This document shows positions 10,401-22,488 of a DNA stretch of 64,000 nucleotides, piece after piece. The translations under genes were made by a program, and so were the position numbers. Numbering within the stretch: the stretch's first letter is position 1; each line of letters opens with the position of its first letter. The DNA lies in NCBI GenBank assembly GCA_003586115.2, contig QVOM02000101.1:27443376-27507375 (forward strand), given 5' to 3'. The DNA comes from Salvator merianae (taxonomy: Eukaryota; Chordata; Lepidosauria; Squamata; Teiidae). The notes below the pieces were generated by a model that did no database searches, was not told the origin of the DNA, and saw nothing but the letters and a program-made list of their open reading frames with translations.

Positions 10401-11261
10401 ACAGCATATTACATGGCCATTTACTACTCAGAAGAACTCTGCGGATGACTTGAGGACAAAATGGTGGTGGAAAAATAAGACATTTTTGCTGCCATCACTG
10501 CCACATAGTAGGCACAGTAATATATTCTAGTCTGTGTTTGGTCAGATCCACAGCTGGATTTATGCCACCTGAGCGCTAGCCATCAACCTTCCTGTTTCAT
10601 TGCCCTTAATTCCATGGAATACTAGGGTGCTTTATGGGCTCCACAAGTATGCTGACGGCACTTAGGAGCAATCGTGTCAATGTGCATGTTCATCTCCTGA
10701 TTCCAGAGAGATATATTATCCACAGCTGGATTTAACTTATGTACAAGAATTCACCACATTACAGTTGGTGGGGAAAGTTTTGCAACTATAAACATAGGAG
10801 TGAATCTTAAATCCCTTTCCACATCAACCAAAATGTGATTCACACATGACAGCAAGAAAACAGAAGACTAGGAGAGATCTATTATAGCTAGAATATGGAT
10901 CTTCCGGAGTATGTAGCTATTACTGTCATGGTCCGAATGATAAAGAGTCAAATAATGAAGAGATCAACTGCACCATTTATGTAATGTTAACAATGAATTC
11001 ATGACCCTAATGGCTCTGTAAAATTGATTCCTATTCATGGCACCTCCTCTTGCCAACATTTTAATGGTAGTACACAAGAGGGAGGTGCTTGCTATGATGG
11101 CAGACGCTTTCATAAAATGAATGTTTCTTGCTAGGAGGAAAACTATCATTTCATATAAAAGTATCCTTAGAGCATTGACAGATACAAACTAAGAAGGACC
11201 TTCCCCCATTTTATCAACAGTTTTTGTCTCCTTAAATTTTCAAAGTGATATGGATGGAATG
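10401..11261. other. Probable LINE upstream part, unassigned
   Basis: Nucleotide texture continues that of the LINE to its left (for example the GGACAAAATGGTGGTGG region near 10455), so this may be its older 5' part. No protein motif could be fixed. Confidence 0.3.
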
Positions 11262-11271
11262 AAAAGAAAAA

Positions 11272-11331
<60 letters not shown>

Positions 11332-11332
11332 A
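11262..11332. repeat. AAAG microsatellite
   Basis: About 15 uninterrupted AAAG units after a short A-rich lead. Confidence 0.97.
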
Positions 11333-11489
11333 TATTTGATGATTTTTCCTGTGCAAGAAGAATGTACTTTTGTGGAGTCTGAGTATTTTGTAGCGATGTG
11401 CATGAATCCAGGTTATAAGGTTCAATTTAATCTAGATCCAGGATTGAACATTTCACAATCAGTTAATAAACAGGTTTTTTTTTTAAAAA

Positions 11490-11995
11490 AACCCACCATT
11501 TATTTATAATGCCCCTTTCACCAAAGAGTGGAACAAAAAAATATGTACAGACAAAAGACAGAACAAACAAACAAAATATCTATCTATCTAAATGAAACAC
11601 TACATGTAAATTCAACACCCTATTCCTCACCAGATGCTTCACATCTCTACAAATACATTCTAAATGATTCACTCTGGTGAATCAAAAAGGGAAGTCTTCA
11701 GCTCCTTCTGAAAGCAGAGGAGATCCTCCTCCAGGCAAAGATCCAGAGGAAGACTGTTCCACAAACGTGGGGCCAGGTCTTAAAAGGCTCACAGCTGTGA
11801 GACGGCTGTACACATTGGTGAACAGCCAGTAATCCCTTGGCTGTAGAGCACAGGTTCCTGGAAGGTATGTACCATGTTAGCTGAGCTACCAAATAGCTAG
11901 GGAGATTAGAGCCAGGGCTTTAAACACTAAAACCAACAATTTAAAATGGGCCCTGGCTCTAATTGGCAGCCAATAGAGACTTTTATGTGGGGCTC
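11490..11995 (-). mobile_element. CR1/L2-like LINE 3' fragment
   Basis: The minus strand ends in the typical tail (TTGGTGAAAGGGGCATTATAAATAAATGG in parts: TTTGGTGAAAGGGGC, ATTATAAATAAATGG). Upstream is nucleotide similarity to the C-terminal region of the LINE at 59519-61030, including 'cctggctctaattggcagccaa'-type text at 11950-11975. It is 5'-truncated and lies inside a hAT-like element. Confidence 0.7.
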
Positions 11996-12015
11996 AAACA
12001 TTAGCTTGAGGTTAA

Positions 12016-12016
12016 T

Positions 12017-12074
<58 letters not shown>

Positions 12075-12088
12075 GAAGGAAGGAAAGA
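12016..12088. repeat. GAAA microsatellite
   Basis: About 15 GAAA units ending in GGAA units. It sits at the junction between the LINE piece and the right half of the surrounding hAT-like element. Confidence 0.95.
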
Positions 12089-12288
12089 CATTGAAAAATG
12101 CCCTATTTAAAGGGCAAGATGTAGTTAAAGTCAAATGGTTCAAATCAAACTGTTTTATTTGACTGAAAAACTGTGATTCGGTTCAAATTTATGCACTCCC
12201 TTTTGAACATGGGCTGGTTCAATTCTGATTCAAGCTGAACAATTCAATTAAAACAGTTCAAATTTGAACTGAACTTGCCCATCTCTAA

Positions 12289-12576
12289 TATTTGTAAAAC
12301 AGAGTCTGTCCATTCTGGTACACACTGCAAAGTAGGTACCTGTCCCTAAGCTGTTTGTGCTTTTCTTGTGAACAGAAATGTGCCCATATTATTTACCATT
12401 AGTTATGTGTTGCAAGGTGTGAAAGCTGATAATCATTATACAGACTAAATCAGTGTTAATACCTCTTTTCTGAGACAAAACTAGAGCAGAATTTAGTTGA
12501 AAAATGAAGTAAATTGAAAATATTACATAGTGGTTAATGCATTTATCCAAACCTCCTAGGTTAACATGGTATTAAT
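12289..12576. other. Unassigned AT-rich sequence
   Basis: Nothing recognised. Confidence 0.4.
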
Positions 12577-12606
12577 AAATGAATGAATGAATGAATGAAT
12601 GAATGG
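12577..12606. repeat. AATG microsatellite
   Basis: About seven AATG units. Confidence 0.9.
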
Positions 12607-12880
12607 ATTTTTATTTTTTTCTTATTACATGCACTGATGGTTATTGCCTGCAAATATCAGGTCATTGAAAAAACAATCTATGCCAAAGTATTACATGCAA
12701 TGTTTGCATGAAATGCCTAAGTTTGTCACAAAAAAACTAGGCAGGAGGTAATAAGATACCTAAATCAAATTTGTCTGAAAACATATATGAATCCTAAAGT
12801 CTTTTTCTGTCTTTTTTTTTTTTTTAATGTTGCTACTTGATTCAAAAGTTAACATGTTACAAACCCACAATTGTATACAA

Positions 12881-12895
12881 CTTCTTTTCTTTTCT

Positions 12896-12951
<56 letters not shown>

Positions 12952-12988
12952 TTTCTTTCTTTCTTTCTTTCTTTCTTTTCTTGCTGTA

Positions 12989-13065
<77 letters not shown>
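12881..13065. repeat. Compound TTTC / TTA / CTA microsatellite
   Basis: TTTC units (12881-12980, with two interruptions) are followed by about 11 TTA units (12990-13023) and then about 13 CTA units (13024-13065). A single A-or-T to C change probably seeded the CTA run from the TTA run. Confidence 0.97.
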
Positions 13066-14057
13066 GAGTCCAGAAGAGAGCTGAACAGGTTTGATTATTC
13101 ATGTAAGAATTACCTTTGTGGTTCCTTATAACTCACATTATATTTTAACAAAAAACATGGAAGTAGTAGGCAATTTAACACTCACCATGCCATTGTTGCA
13201 TCCGATGAAGTAGGCTTAGTCTAAAAAAAGCTCATACTACCAGCTTCTTTTTTCTCTGCTTGGCTCCAAGGTGCTACTAGATGCGCACACACCTTGCCAT
13301 ATTACTATTGCTAGGTACCATCATGTCCTAGGGATTGTATGGAGCAATACTTGCCATTTTACTCTGTTTCTAGTAATACCTTGTGGGCAACCTAGTAATC
13401 TCTCTGATCCCATTCTTCTGCCTTCTCTATTGTCTTCTCCTGCTTTTGCTTACCAAGAATAGTGCTTTCTTCTAGCCCTTCATTTTATTGCATCTTGTGC
13501 ATCAAAAGTATGTGAATTTTTGCTTGATAATCATTGTCCTAAGGTAGCAGTCTGGTTTTATTTGATCTAGGACTGAGTGATTTGTTTAAGCAGTTTATGG
13601 TATTTTCAATATTCAACATCAGATCCAATATTCAAAGGCATTGGTATTCTTCCTCTCCATCTTTCTCAATGCCTAACTTTCATAACCATGTGCTACAACA
13701 TAAAAGTATTGCTTTATATTTCTGATCTCATACATCTGGGAAATGCCTTTCATAATCTTGTCTAAACTTGGCATTGCCTTCGTCTCTATGACTATTACAC
13801 TCTTCAAATATTCAGTACTCTCTAACCCCCAGCCATGAAACTGGTTCCAAGGATACTTAGAAGTCCTCTATATCTATTTGGCTGAACACACAAAAGAAAG
13901 AAAGAAAGAAAACAAAAAGTGGTCAAGATGTGGAATACAAGGAGTTTGGGCAGGTACTTGAGCAGGTACAAAATTATAGTATACCAAATGGTAAGGACAT
14001 GTTTCTACTGACTCCGATAGGCATTTTTGTTCTTCAGAACTCCTGCCTTCTACATCA
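13066..14057. other. Unassigned intergenic sequence
   Basis: Contains a short AAAG run near 13893-13911. No coding frame or element border was recognised. Confidence 0.4.
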
Positions 14058-14083
14058 TATTTATTTATTTATTTATTTATTTA
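14058..14083. repeat. ATTT microsatellite
   Basis: About six ATTT units. Confidence 0.9.
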
Positions 14084-14237
14084 ATCAGTCACACATTGCA
14101 ATAACGTATTTGAATTTAGCAAAGTTATTATCTACAAAGGGTGAATTGTGCAAATATTATAAAATTGTGTAAGTTGAATTAGAAAGTAGCCATGTCTAAT
14201 TTGAAATTCCATCCTTCTCCTCCTGACCATCATTAAT

Positions 14238-15990
14238 TTAATTTATCCTCACACTATAATGCAATCTCAAGGCAGCATTACCGAGGACAACCTCAAGTGA
14301 CCAAACCACAAAGAAAGTCTTTCCTATGGACTATAGCTGTGCCCCAAGTATTTTAGGGCTTTAAAAGCCAGCATTAACACTGAATTGGAACCAGAAACAA
14401 AGAGGAAGTCAGTATAATTCTTTAAATGTCAGTGTAGAATGGGCTCTGGTGAAAGGCCCCACTATCAGCCTGGCTGTGACTTTTTTCACCCATTCCAGCT
14501 TTTAAATCATCTTTAGAGTAGCCACATATAGAGCACGCAAAAGTACTCTAACCTGGATATTACAAGAGCCTGGGTCACTGTGACCAGATCTTCTATAACA
14601 AGGAATAGCTTCAGCTGTTTGGCCAGACTAAGGTGATAATAAGTACTCAAAGACAATTGTACTTCAAGTGAAAGAAGCGAAGCAAGATACCACAGAAATT
14701 CTATACCTGTTCTTTCCAACATGGTGCAAGTTGTTTTTTATTTTCCTACATAAATGGGAAGGCACAGGACATCTGGCTTATCTGGTTCAGCTTCAACCTT
14801 TTGGAGCTCATCCATTCCATCAAAGCTTTCAGACAGTGCTTAGGACCTGGACTGTCTCACTTGATTTGGTTGTCTACACCTGAGAGTTGATGCACATTTG
14901 ATCCAATTTCAGAGTGAAATAATGCATCGAAGGGTCAAACAGTTTACCTTTCTCATTTTACAACCCAGAAAACTCCCTTTGGGTTAGATAATGCAGAAAG
15001 AATGCACCTAGTCACTTTGCTGATATGTTCTCTCATTCCAAAGGTGGAGTGGAGATGGATTAAAACCTGCACACTTAGAGTGGGTATCATCAGCATATTG
15101 ATGACTTCTCACTTCAAAACCTCTGATGACCTGTCTCAGAGTATTCATATTGACATTAAATAATAAGAGGGAAAAACAAATTCCTGGGGAATCACAAATA
15201 CAGATTCACAAGGAGGCGGTTAAAAATCCCCCATAGCAGCTGTTAGGTATCTACACTGGAATGGATACAGGACTGGGACTACTAGAAAGCAGTACCTGCA
15301 ATTTCCAAATCTCATAGGGTATCTGAAAGGATGCTGTGATTGATAGCACTGAAAGCCACTAAGAGACTGGGGAGGACCAGAAGGGTAAAATTTCTTCAGT
15401 CTCTCTCCCACTAAAGGTCATCCGTCAGAGTGGCAAAGTCAGTTTTGGTTCTGTACGCTATCCAGTCTTAAAGACCGACTGAAATGGGTCTAAGTAATTA
15501 TCTTCTTCCAAAATGTCCACAGTGGAGTCTCAGGAGCCTTAGTTGACAATGAAAGATTGGTAATTAGACAACAATTATTTAGGTCCTCCTGTCCTAGGGT
15601 AGACTTCTTAAGAAGAGGGTGCACCACTGCCTGCTTAGGGACAAATAGTACCTCTCTCTCACACAAAGAAGCATTAATCCAAGGGTTTACACTCACACAA
15701 CTAGCTTTTATAAACCAGGAGGGTCCAGGATCTAATGGGCAAATGGTGACACATATCCCTGTGAGCAGCCCACTGGATCTGACACTCATCCAAGGAAATT
15801 TGACCAGACAACATTCATAAAACCCAAGGACTGCTGTCAATGGTGACATCAGTTCCAGAATGGATCTGAGAATTTTTATCCTCAAAGTGCCTGCCAAATA
15901 CCTGTATGTCGTAGTTGGCCTGGCATAATGATACTGATTTGCTTCCATCAATAGTGGATACAAGGTTTATTACCACATTGAAAAGCTCAG
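14238..15990 (-). mobile_element. CR1/L2-like LINE, long degenerate copy
   Basis: The minus strand carries, from 5' to 3', the pre-RT linker (15490-15963: CPLDPGPSWFIKAS, then VNPWINASLCERE, then VVHPLLKKSTLGQEDLNN), a YADD catalytic box at 15086-15097, and the C-terminal domain and 3' end at 14238-14900. The tail near 14238-14285 matches the clade's 3' consensus. The linker frame is the best preserved of the LINE copies here, with no stop over about 155 codons. The YADD is intact, but stops and frameshifts elsewhere make the copy inactive. The same gene order occurs at 8796-10400 and 59519-61030. Confidence 0.85.
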
Positions 15991-16468
15991 CTGGACATGA
16001 TTATGTAATGGTAGCAGAAAAATAGGACTTTTTTTGTTGTTGTTGCTAACACCCTACATGTGCTCTCAACTGTGTCTTATCAGGTATATTCTAGGATTTC
16101 TGCCATCTGTGCTCTAGCTGTTGACTTACTTGCTTCACAGCACACAAGTAAGATGAAACCGTTAATGAAAACAGCTTCAGCTTTTCACAACAGTGTGCTT
16201 TAATCATATTCAGGTAGAAAACACACTGTATCATAAAGCACATGACTCTGCTTCCCCATGGTTCTTTTGATGTATAGGACAAGTGCAGTGTTCCTTTTGT
16301 ACACACCCTTGTCTCACTGCAATGCAACCCTAAGCATCCCTTTGGCATCTGATTGGTGAGGTAGAGCTTTGAGAGATCTTCCTTCTGCTTACCTTGTTGA
16401 TCCTACCACTGCCATGCCAATGCTGTTCAAGGAAGCTTACTGTTTCCTTAACACCTCATTGAACACAG
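15991..16468. other. Unassigned sequence after LINE 5' truncation
   Basis: No further LINE motif is visible. Nothing else recognised. Confidence 0.4.
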
Positions 16469-16492
16469 GAAAATGTCCCATGGGACATTTTC
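16469..16492. repeat. Perfect 24-bp palindrome without spacer
   Basis: GAAAATGTCCCA is followed directly by its exact inverse complement TGGGACATTTTC. Confidence 0.9.
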
Positions 16493-17008
16493 TGTATTTG
16501 ATCACCCCCTCAGCCAGTTCCCTGGCTGTAGTCTTGATGGTCAGGGGCAGCCTGTGCTGTGCAGACAGCATACCATCACTTTCAAAAGAATGCTACAACA
16601 CTACTGCTCATCTTAATTCACAGGGAGAAATGTGCTACACTTTTAGAGTTCTGACCTTCCATGCATTTTTTTTCAATCTACTTTCTAGAACAGTGTTCCA
16701 CTGAAATAAAATAACAACAACAACAATAATAATATAAAAACTAGAAAGTAAGAATTATTAAAACAAGTTGTATGTACAGTAGGGATTTCTGGACTTCCTC
16801 AGCTTCTTTAAATTCCAGACAAATTTATATTTTTGTTTTTTTTTTGCTTTTCTCTGATGTTCAGAAGGGGAAAAAAAGCAGAAAGGTGTACATTGTGTGT
16901 CTTATCACAAGAGAATCAATTGCATACTATATAGTGACACCATCTAAATTATGCTACTTCTAAGTACTACATAGCATCCACATGCTTATAAATAAGGATA
17001 GGAATGTG

Positions 17009-17056
<48 letters not shown>

Positions 17057-18374
17057 GGTGGTTTAAACTATGCTGATGTAAATGAAAATATTCTGTATAC
17101 ACCCATTGCTGCCTCTTCATTCTATCAGATTTGAAATGCTTCTATTTGTCCAAAGACACAAACTTTCTTTTTTAACTTCTACACACATTAGTCTTAGTCC
17201 ACCCCCTCTAGTTTATCCATTTGTGAGAAATTGAGAAGGAAATTGTATTTTAATGCATCTGCCCACAAGAGCCATTATTGCAGCAGCTATGAGACAAGAA
17301 ACATCACATAATTGACGTCAGATGGGCACTGAAGATTCTTTCTTTTGGGTCCGGGGAAAATAAAGCTATTAAATTATTATTATTATTATTATTATTAAAA
17401 TGGCACAATAAAGAGTTGGAAGACTGCAATTCAGTGAAAACCAATCCAAAGTGGAGAAAAATGAGATCAGTTTAGATATAGCTACTTTCTGTATGCATTT
17501 ACTGAAACGCTGGAGGCACAGACAATTAACATCTAATTGGTATTCCAAAAAGGGGGGGATGACATAAAAAAACACCTATGCTATCTAAATCTTTGTAGAA
17601 GATCTAACATAAATATGCTTCAAATTCAGAAGGGTGTATTCAACACTATGCAATTCCTAAATGTGTAACATTGTTAACATGGTTAAACAGTGAGAAGCAA
17701 AGATTGTCTGGGAGGCATGAAACTTCGGGAAAGAAGGATAAAATCTTGAGACGCACATGTTAAGGACAAATATGGAGGGCAAGAGATCAATACTAAAATC
17801 TCAATAGTAACAAGGGAAAGAAGGCAACGAGACAGAAGATCTCATAAGCAATTAACCCACAGTTAATAACAAGGAAAGAAAGCAGAATCCTTAAAATGTG
17901 TAAGTTTTTGAATTGATACTTATCCTCTTACATGGACTAATTAATTTCAGTTGGACATTTGCCACTTGAGTGTTTCTACAGCCTCATGTAGTGATGACAA
18001 TGTTTTGTGTGATTTGTGCAATATAGAGACATTTATCACATTTTTACCTTTTTAATACTTACCATTTTCTTAAGTTGGATTTCCCCCCCTTTTTCTTCTT
18101 CTTATTGAAGAAAGCAATAATGTTAATTTACAAATTTGTGGATGCCAAGATACCTTAAGTTGTATAAATAAACAGTAAATAAACACAGCAGTGTCATGTG
18201 TATTCCATTTATCTCCTTTTATTGTGTTTTAATCCTATGCTTTTGCATATCTTTCAACAAAATAATTTACTGTATAACTCTTCCTTCCATTCTGATTATT
18301 CAGAGTCATTCCATGAAAATACAGTTTCCCAAGAGTTGAGACTTGGATGTAGCTGATTAACTAGATCCATTTCA
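16493..18374. other. Unassigned AT-rich sequence with small microsatellites
   Basis: Holds CAA/TAA units (about 16708-16735), an AT dinucleotide run (17008-17053) and an ATT run (17375-17397). No gene is seen. Confidence 0.5.
17008..17053. repeat. AT dinucleotide microsatellite
   Basis: About 22 TA units. Confidence 0.97.
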
Positions 18375-19375
18375 GTCTAAATGAAACCCTGGTCATGGCA
18401 GTCAAAGTGCCTTGGTTATTCTGTTGAATTTCATTGGAGAAAGACTGAAGAAATACAACCCTGCTGGATTTTGTTAATCTTTTTGTAGCTTTTGATATCA
18501 TTGTCCATTGAGTACATCTTGAGAGGCTTTAGAGGCTGTAAAATAGAGTGAGTGTATTGCAGAAATTCCACTGCTATCTCTCAAGATGATATCAGAGGGT
18601 TGACATGGAAGACTTTAATTCAGCACCATGAGAACCAACCTATGGAGTCCCTTGGAGATTATCAGGAAATTTGGAGTGAGGTGCTATGAGTATGCTGATG
18701 ACACACAATTATCTCTCCATTCCATCAGAATGAGGAAAAATAGTTTAGGTGATTTAATCTTGTCTGGAAGCAATATTGGACTGGATGCAGACCCACAACA
18801 TGAAGATATATACAAACAAGATGGAGCTACCACTTTCAGGGGTTCTCAAGTTTATTAAGCTGTGAGGTGCATAATTTGGTGTTGTCCCTGAACTCATCAC
18901 TGTCACAGGAAGCTCAGATGACAGTAATGACTAGAAGCACATATTTACAATTCAGGCTATTGCCCTTCCAGGGATTGCCTGGCCACAGTTATTCACTTTG
19001 TTGTAACATTAGACTGGGCTCTGAGTGAGGCTACCCTTGAAGGTGGTTCAGAAGCTGCAACTAATACACCATGCAGCAACAAGATTGCATATCACTCTGG
19101 ACATAAACTACCTTGATTACCAATCAGCTACCAAGCACAGTCCAAGGTTTGCCCAACGACTTATTATGCAATAAACAATTTGGGTCCAAAATATCTAAAG
19201 GAGTACATTTTCCCTTATAGATCTGCCCATCAGTGGAGATCTGTGAGAAAAGTTCTGTTCATAGTACCACCACTATCTGCTGTCAAATGTGTGGTGGCAT
19301 GTGACAAGACCTTCTCTGTGCAAGTTCCTAAACTGTGGAATAGTGCCCTGCTGAAGTTCATGTAATTCCATAATT
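18375..19375 (+). mobile_element. CR1/L2-like LINE, degenerate, plus strand
   Basis: The forward strand shows RCYEYADDTQLSL with the YADD box at 18691-18702, preceded by the PLEIIRKFGV helix (18646-18680). Further on (19180-19365) is the C-terminal text GPKYLKEYIFPYRSA, then VPKLWNSALLKFM. These match the order and wording of the minus-strand copy at 59519-61030. Stops and frameshifts separate the parts. It ends just before the snapback element at 19390. Confidence 0.8.
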
Positions 19376-19389
19376 ATATACCTTAAATC

Positions 19390-20059
19390 TAGGGATGTGT
19401 TGAACTGCTGTTCATCTAAAGCAAAGAGTAGTGAGATGCCAATGACTGTTAGGTGTTTTCCCTAACAGCCCTTGCTCTTTTCAGCACTATTGTCTTATAC
19501 GCGAGTAAGGCTGTATCCAGAAGTTGCTAATATATTTTATTATATTAGGATATTTCAGAATAAAACATGAATATTCTGGAATATCCAAATATAGTGGAAC
19601 AAGTAAGCAGTCTAGATGCAGCCTAAGTCACACAAAGTGGGGAAACTTACCAACTTGTTCCATGCATCTTCACCAACATTATAGGGCCTTGTGTATTTGA
19701 TGTCATCACATGCATGTATGAGATCACTGTTCACATGCATATGTCCTTATCCAATGACATCATGTGCAGGGACTCTGATATTTTCTACAGGACTGCCTAC
19801 AAAGGGTCATATAATGGTGATGAGGATGCATGGAGAAAGCAGATAAGTTATCCACTTTGTGTGACTTAGGTGACTTAGGCTGCATCTAGACATTGCTTGC
19901 TTGTTCCGCTATATTTGGATATTCCGGAATAAAGCATGAATATTCCATGTGTAAGGGAAAGATGCTGAAAAGAACCAGGGCTGTTAGAGCTAGCACCCAT
20001 CAGTCCTCAGCCTCTAAGTGTTATTTACATTTGGAGAACAGAAGTTTGGCACATCCCTA
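19390..20059. mobile_element. 670-bp snapback (full-length palindromic) hAT-type element
   Basis: The ends TAGGGATGTG and CACATCCCTA match the hAT MITE family at 27773 and 41274. The whole element folds on itself. The left words CTAACAGCCCTTGCTCTTTT, CTGGAATATCCAAATATAG and TAAGTCACACAAAGTGG (19624-19640) are mirrored by GAACCAGGGCTGTTAG, CTATATTTGGATATTCCGG and CCACTTTGTGTGACTTA (19853-19869). Pairing continues inward (ATGCATCTTCACCAACATTAT against ATAATGGTGATGAGGATGCAT), leaving a small centre near 19725. Each arm is about 300 bp with scattered mismatches. The flanks CTTAAATC and ATTGAGTC agree at 5 of 8 positions, a weak target duplication. Confidence 0.75.
19509..19623. mobile_element. 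GGCTGCAT fold-back unit within the snapback arm
   Basis: This 115-bp stretch is itself an inverted repeat (GGCTGTATCCAGA ... TCTAGATGCAGCC) flanked by TAA on both sides. Half of the same unit recurs at 19870-19950, and relatives lie at 30917-31050 and 48146-48385. It may be an older fold-back MITE embedded in the larger palindrome. Confidence 0.5.
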
Positions 20060-20204
20060 ATTGAGTCAGATGGTAAAGATACATTTGTCTACCCTAGCAT
20101 TTGACTAAAACAACAACAACAGAAAAGCCCTTGCCCTCCCCTTTTCTATACTGTTATTTGTGGTTTTAATAAAAACAATTTTAGCTCTTTTCATATTATT
20201 AGTT

Positions 20205-20276
20205 CTGCTGTAACCCACACTAAGTCTTTTCAGTATAGCGTGGGGTAGATATAAATGCAAATAAATAAATAAACAA
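20205..20276 (+). mobile_element. LINE/SINE 3' tail
   Basis: TGTAACCCACACTAAGTC, then GTGGGGTAGATATAAATG, then AAATAAATAAATAA is the 3'-end pattern of the CR1/L2-like elements. No coding part is attached. Confidence 0.5.
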
Positions 20277-20389
20277 TTGACACTCAATCCTTTTATCCTC
20301 TTTTGGTGGTTGGAATTGGAAATGTTCAACTATTTGGACAGTTGAAAAGCTTCACTTAGTAACTTCCCTTGTGTTGGATTCTGATTGCC

Positions 20390-20783
20390 ACACCTGTGTT
20401 CATTCGATTCCACACACTGCTTCTGCACATTCCAGCATGGGATGTTCTAAATAGAACATCCCAGTGTGAAACAACCATTGCAGTGAGGCAGCCATTCATA
20501 CTGACGGGACTGGAACATCCTGGAAACAGGTGTCCAGCATTCACAGTACAAATGCTGCCCCCCTGCCATGACAGTGACCAGGGCAACATCCAGCTGCTGG
20601 CATGGCAACTGGGGATGTGCCATGCAACTGTGCTGCTGCAGCCACACTTGCAGCACAGTGTTCACACCCAGAAGTAGGTATGAACACTATGTACTGGGAA
20701 CAGTCCAATTCTGTGCTTCAAAGCTAACCGTTATCAAGAGCGGCTATAGCCCACTAGTGAAAAGTGCAAACTGGCCCTATGAT
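20390..20783. mobile_element. Multi-hairpin MITE copy
   Basis: The right end AAAGTGCAAACTGGCCC matches the terminal repeat of the element at 773-1484. Inside is a perfect 11-bp stem (GGGATGTTCTA 20439-20449, TAGAACATCCC 20452-20462) and GC-skewed GCTGCTG/CATGGCAAC text shared with the other copies. The left terminus is not clear. Confidence 0.55.
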
Positions 20784-22344
20784 TATAAGCCTTACTTCAT
20801 TACTATTGTACAAAACATGAAAGTTTTGGAACCTAGTGAGTAGAATCAATCTATAGAAAACTGCCTCATGGTGGAGAAATTCCAAGCTAATTGAGAGAAT
20901 TGTACCTGTCTACTTGCTACAATAAATTATTTTCATGAAGATCTGTCATTCACTGAACTTAGGTAGGATCCCAAAATCAAATTGAATGCAAAATCTGATA
21001 AACAGATAATATGATTGAAAATCATAGTCTAATATGCAAACAGTTTTGGAAGCATAAGGTCTTCCAAATTGATTAGTTTTACTGATCATGAGAACTGCAA
21101 GACCAAGACTGGTTAATGCATTGTTCTTTGTTACAGTTCTTGAGATTAGCATGCAATAAGATCTTTATATTTCAACAATTATGAGTGATTATGGCTGTTC
21201 GATAGATATTTTTAGAAATACTGTATATTTGGAAAATTACTAGCCTTTCTATGAAGAAAGTTGAAAACAAATGACAAAGTATAATCTGTTCAGCTGCTGT
21301 CACAGAAGCTAGAAGGTAGTTTAAAATGTATAAATAATAGCATAATAAGGCTGAGGAGGTCACAATGCATTTTGCTAATCAATAGTTTAGCCTTTTTTCC
21401 ATCTAGAATACTAACACTAGTAATTATACTGATCCATATAGTTCGGGTAACGCCCAGTACATTTTCTATCCTCTGATGGCTGCTGCTTCTCCTCTCTGCC
21501 TTATGTTTCCTTTCATGTCTGCAAATAGTACTACATTACCTGCAAGTTTGAGAAAGCCCTTTGACAGAAACCAGAAGCAATCCAGAAACCAAAACATTTC
21601 CCACAGATTTAGCAAAATCTCACCTTTAATCTGGGTTCCTTTTTGCAGCTTAGAACTCTTTATCAGGGCTGACAAAAGTGTTCATGCTAGCATCCTTCCT
21701 GTCATTGCAATCTTATTACCACTGCCCTACTCATTTTCTTCCAGAAGTGGACTTGACTGTGTTCTGCAGAGCTATCTTCCGTATCCATACACTGACGTAA
21801 GGAAGGACCAAATCACAGTTAGATATCCTTGGAAGATGGGGGAGATACTGTAGACAGCACCCATTCCAACAACCAGGTGGCAAGGAGAAGACAGAATGCA
21901 TGAACTGGTAGAGGAAGGAAGAGAGCATCATCAGTGGCAAGCCAAAACCAGAGACAATGACGGACGGAGTGGTAGATCAGGGCAAACCTAGAAGATTGAC
22001 ACTAGCACTAGGATACGTAACTCTTCCAGTACGACTCTTTCAGAAAGGATGGGAGTTTGGGATGCGTGTCAATTTGTTGTCCCTGCATGTCTGCTACTTG
22101 AGGTGTTTGACTCATTCTGCCTATTAGGGGAAGCATCACTAAGCAAATAGCTTCAAAGGATGCGATTTATTTAGTAACTTGTAAATAACAATTTCTATCT
22201 GCTAGACTTCACATGCAATAAATAGTTCTTTGAATCCTTTAAGTATTTTGTTTCATGGAGTGCCTAATATTATCTCATGACCAGGTTGCAGCTGCATATT
22301 AATTGCCTTTTATACTTCACAAACAAAGTGTGTGCACTCATCAT
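20784..22344. other. Unassigned intergenic sequence
   Basis: The overlapping open frames at 21466-21853 have no recognisable family signature. No repeat ends were recognised. Confidence 0.4.
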
Positions 22345-22428
22345 GGAAGGAAGGAAGGAAGGAAGGAGGGAGGGAGGGAGGGAGGGAGGAAGAGAGAAAG
22401 AGAAAAAAAGAAAGAAAGAAAGAGAGAG

Positions 22429-22487
<59 letters not shown>

Positions 22488-22488
22488 C
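22345..22488. repeat. GGAA / GGGA / GAAA purine microsatellite
   Basis: GGAA units pass to GGGA, then to imperfect and finally about 16 perfect GAAA units: 140 bases of pure purine apart from the ends. Confidence 0.97.

Larger units (their letters stand above)
11393..12288. mobile_element. hAT-like MITE split by a LINE piece and a microsatellite
   Basis: The left end TAGCGATGTGCATGAA and the right end ...GAACTTGCCCATCTCTA are the terminal type of the family also seen at 35709-36022 and 46250-46560 (TAGAGATGTGC...GCACATCTCTA). The inside also has the family's repeated GGTTCAAATTTGAACTGAAC words. The interior is occupied by LINE sequence (11490-11995) and an AAAG tract. No clean 8-bp target duplication was found. 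Confidence 0.5.

Noticed and set aside
12827..13131. Frames made of FLSFF, LLL, YYY or TTT runs
   Set aside because: Products of the TTTC/TTA/CTA microsatellite.
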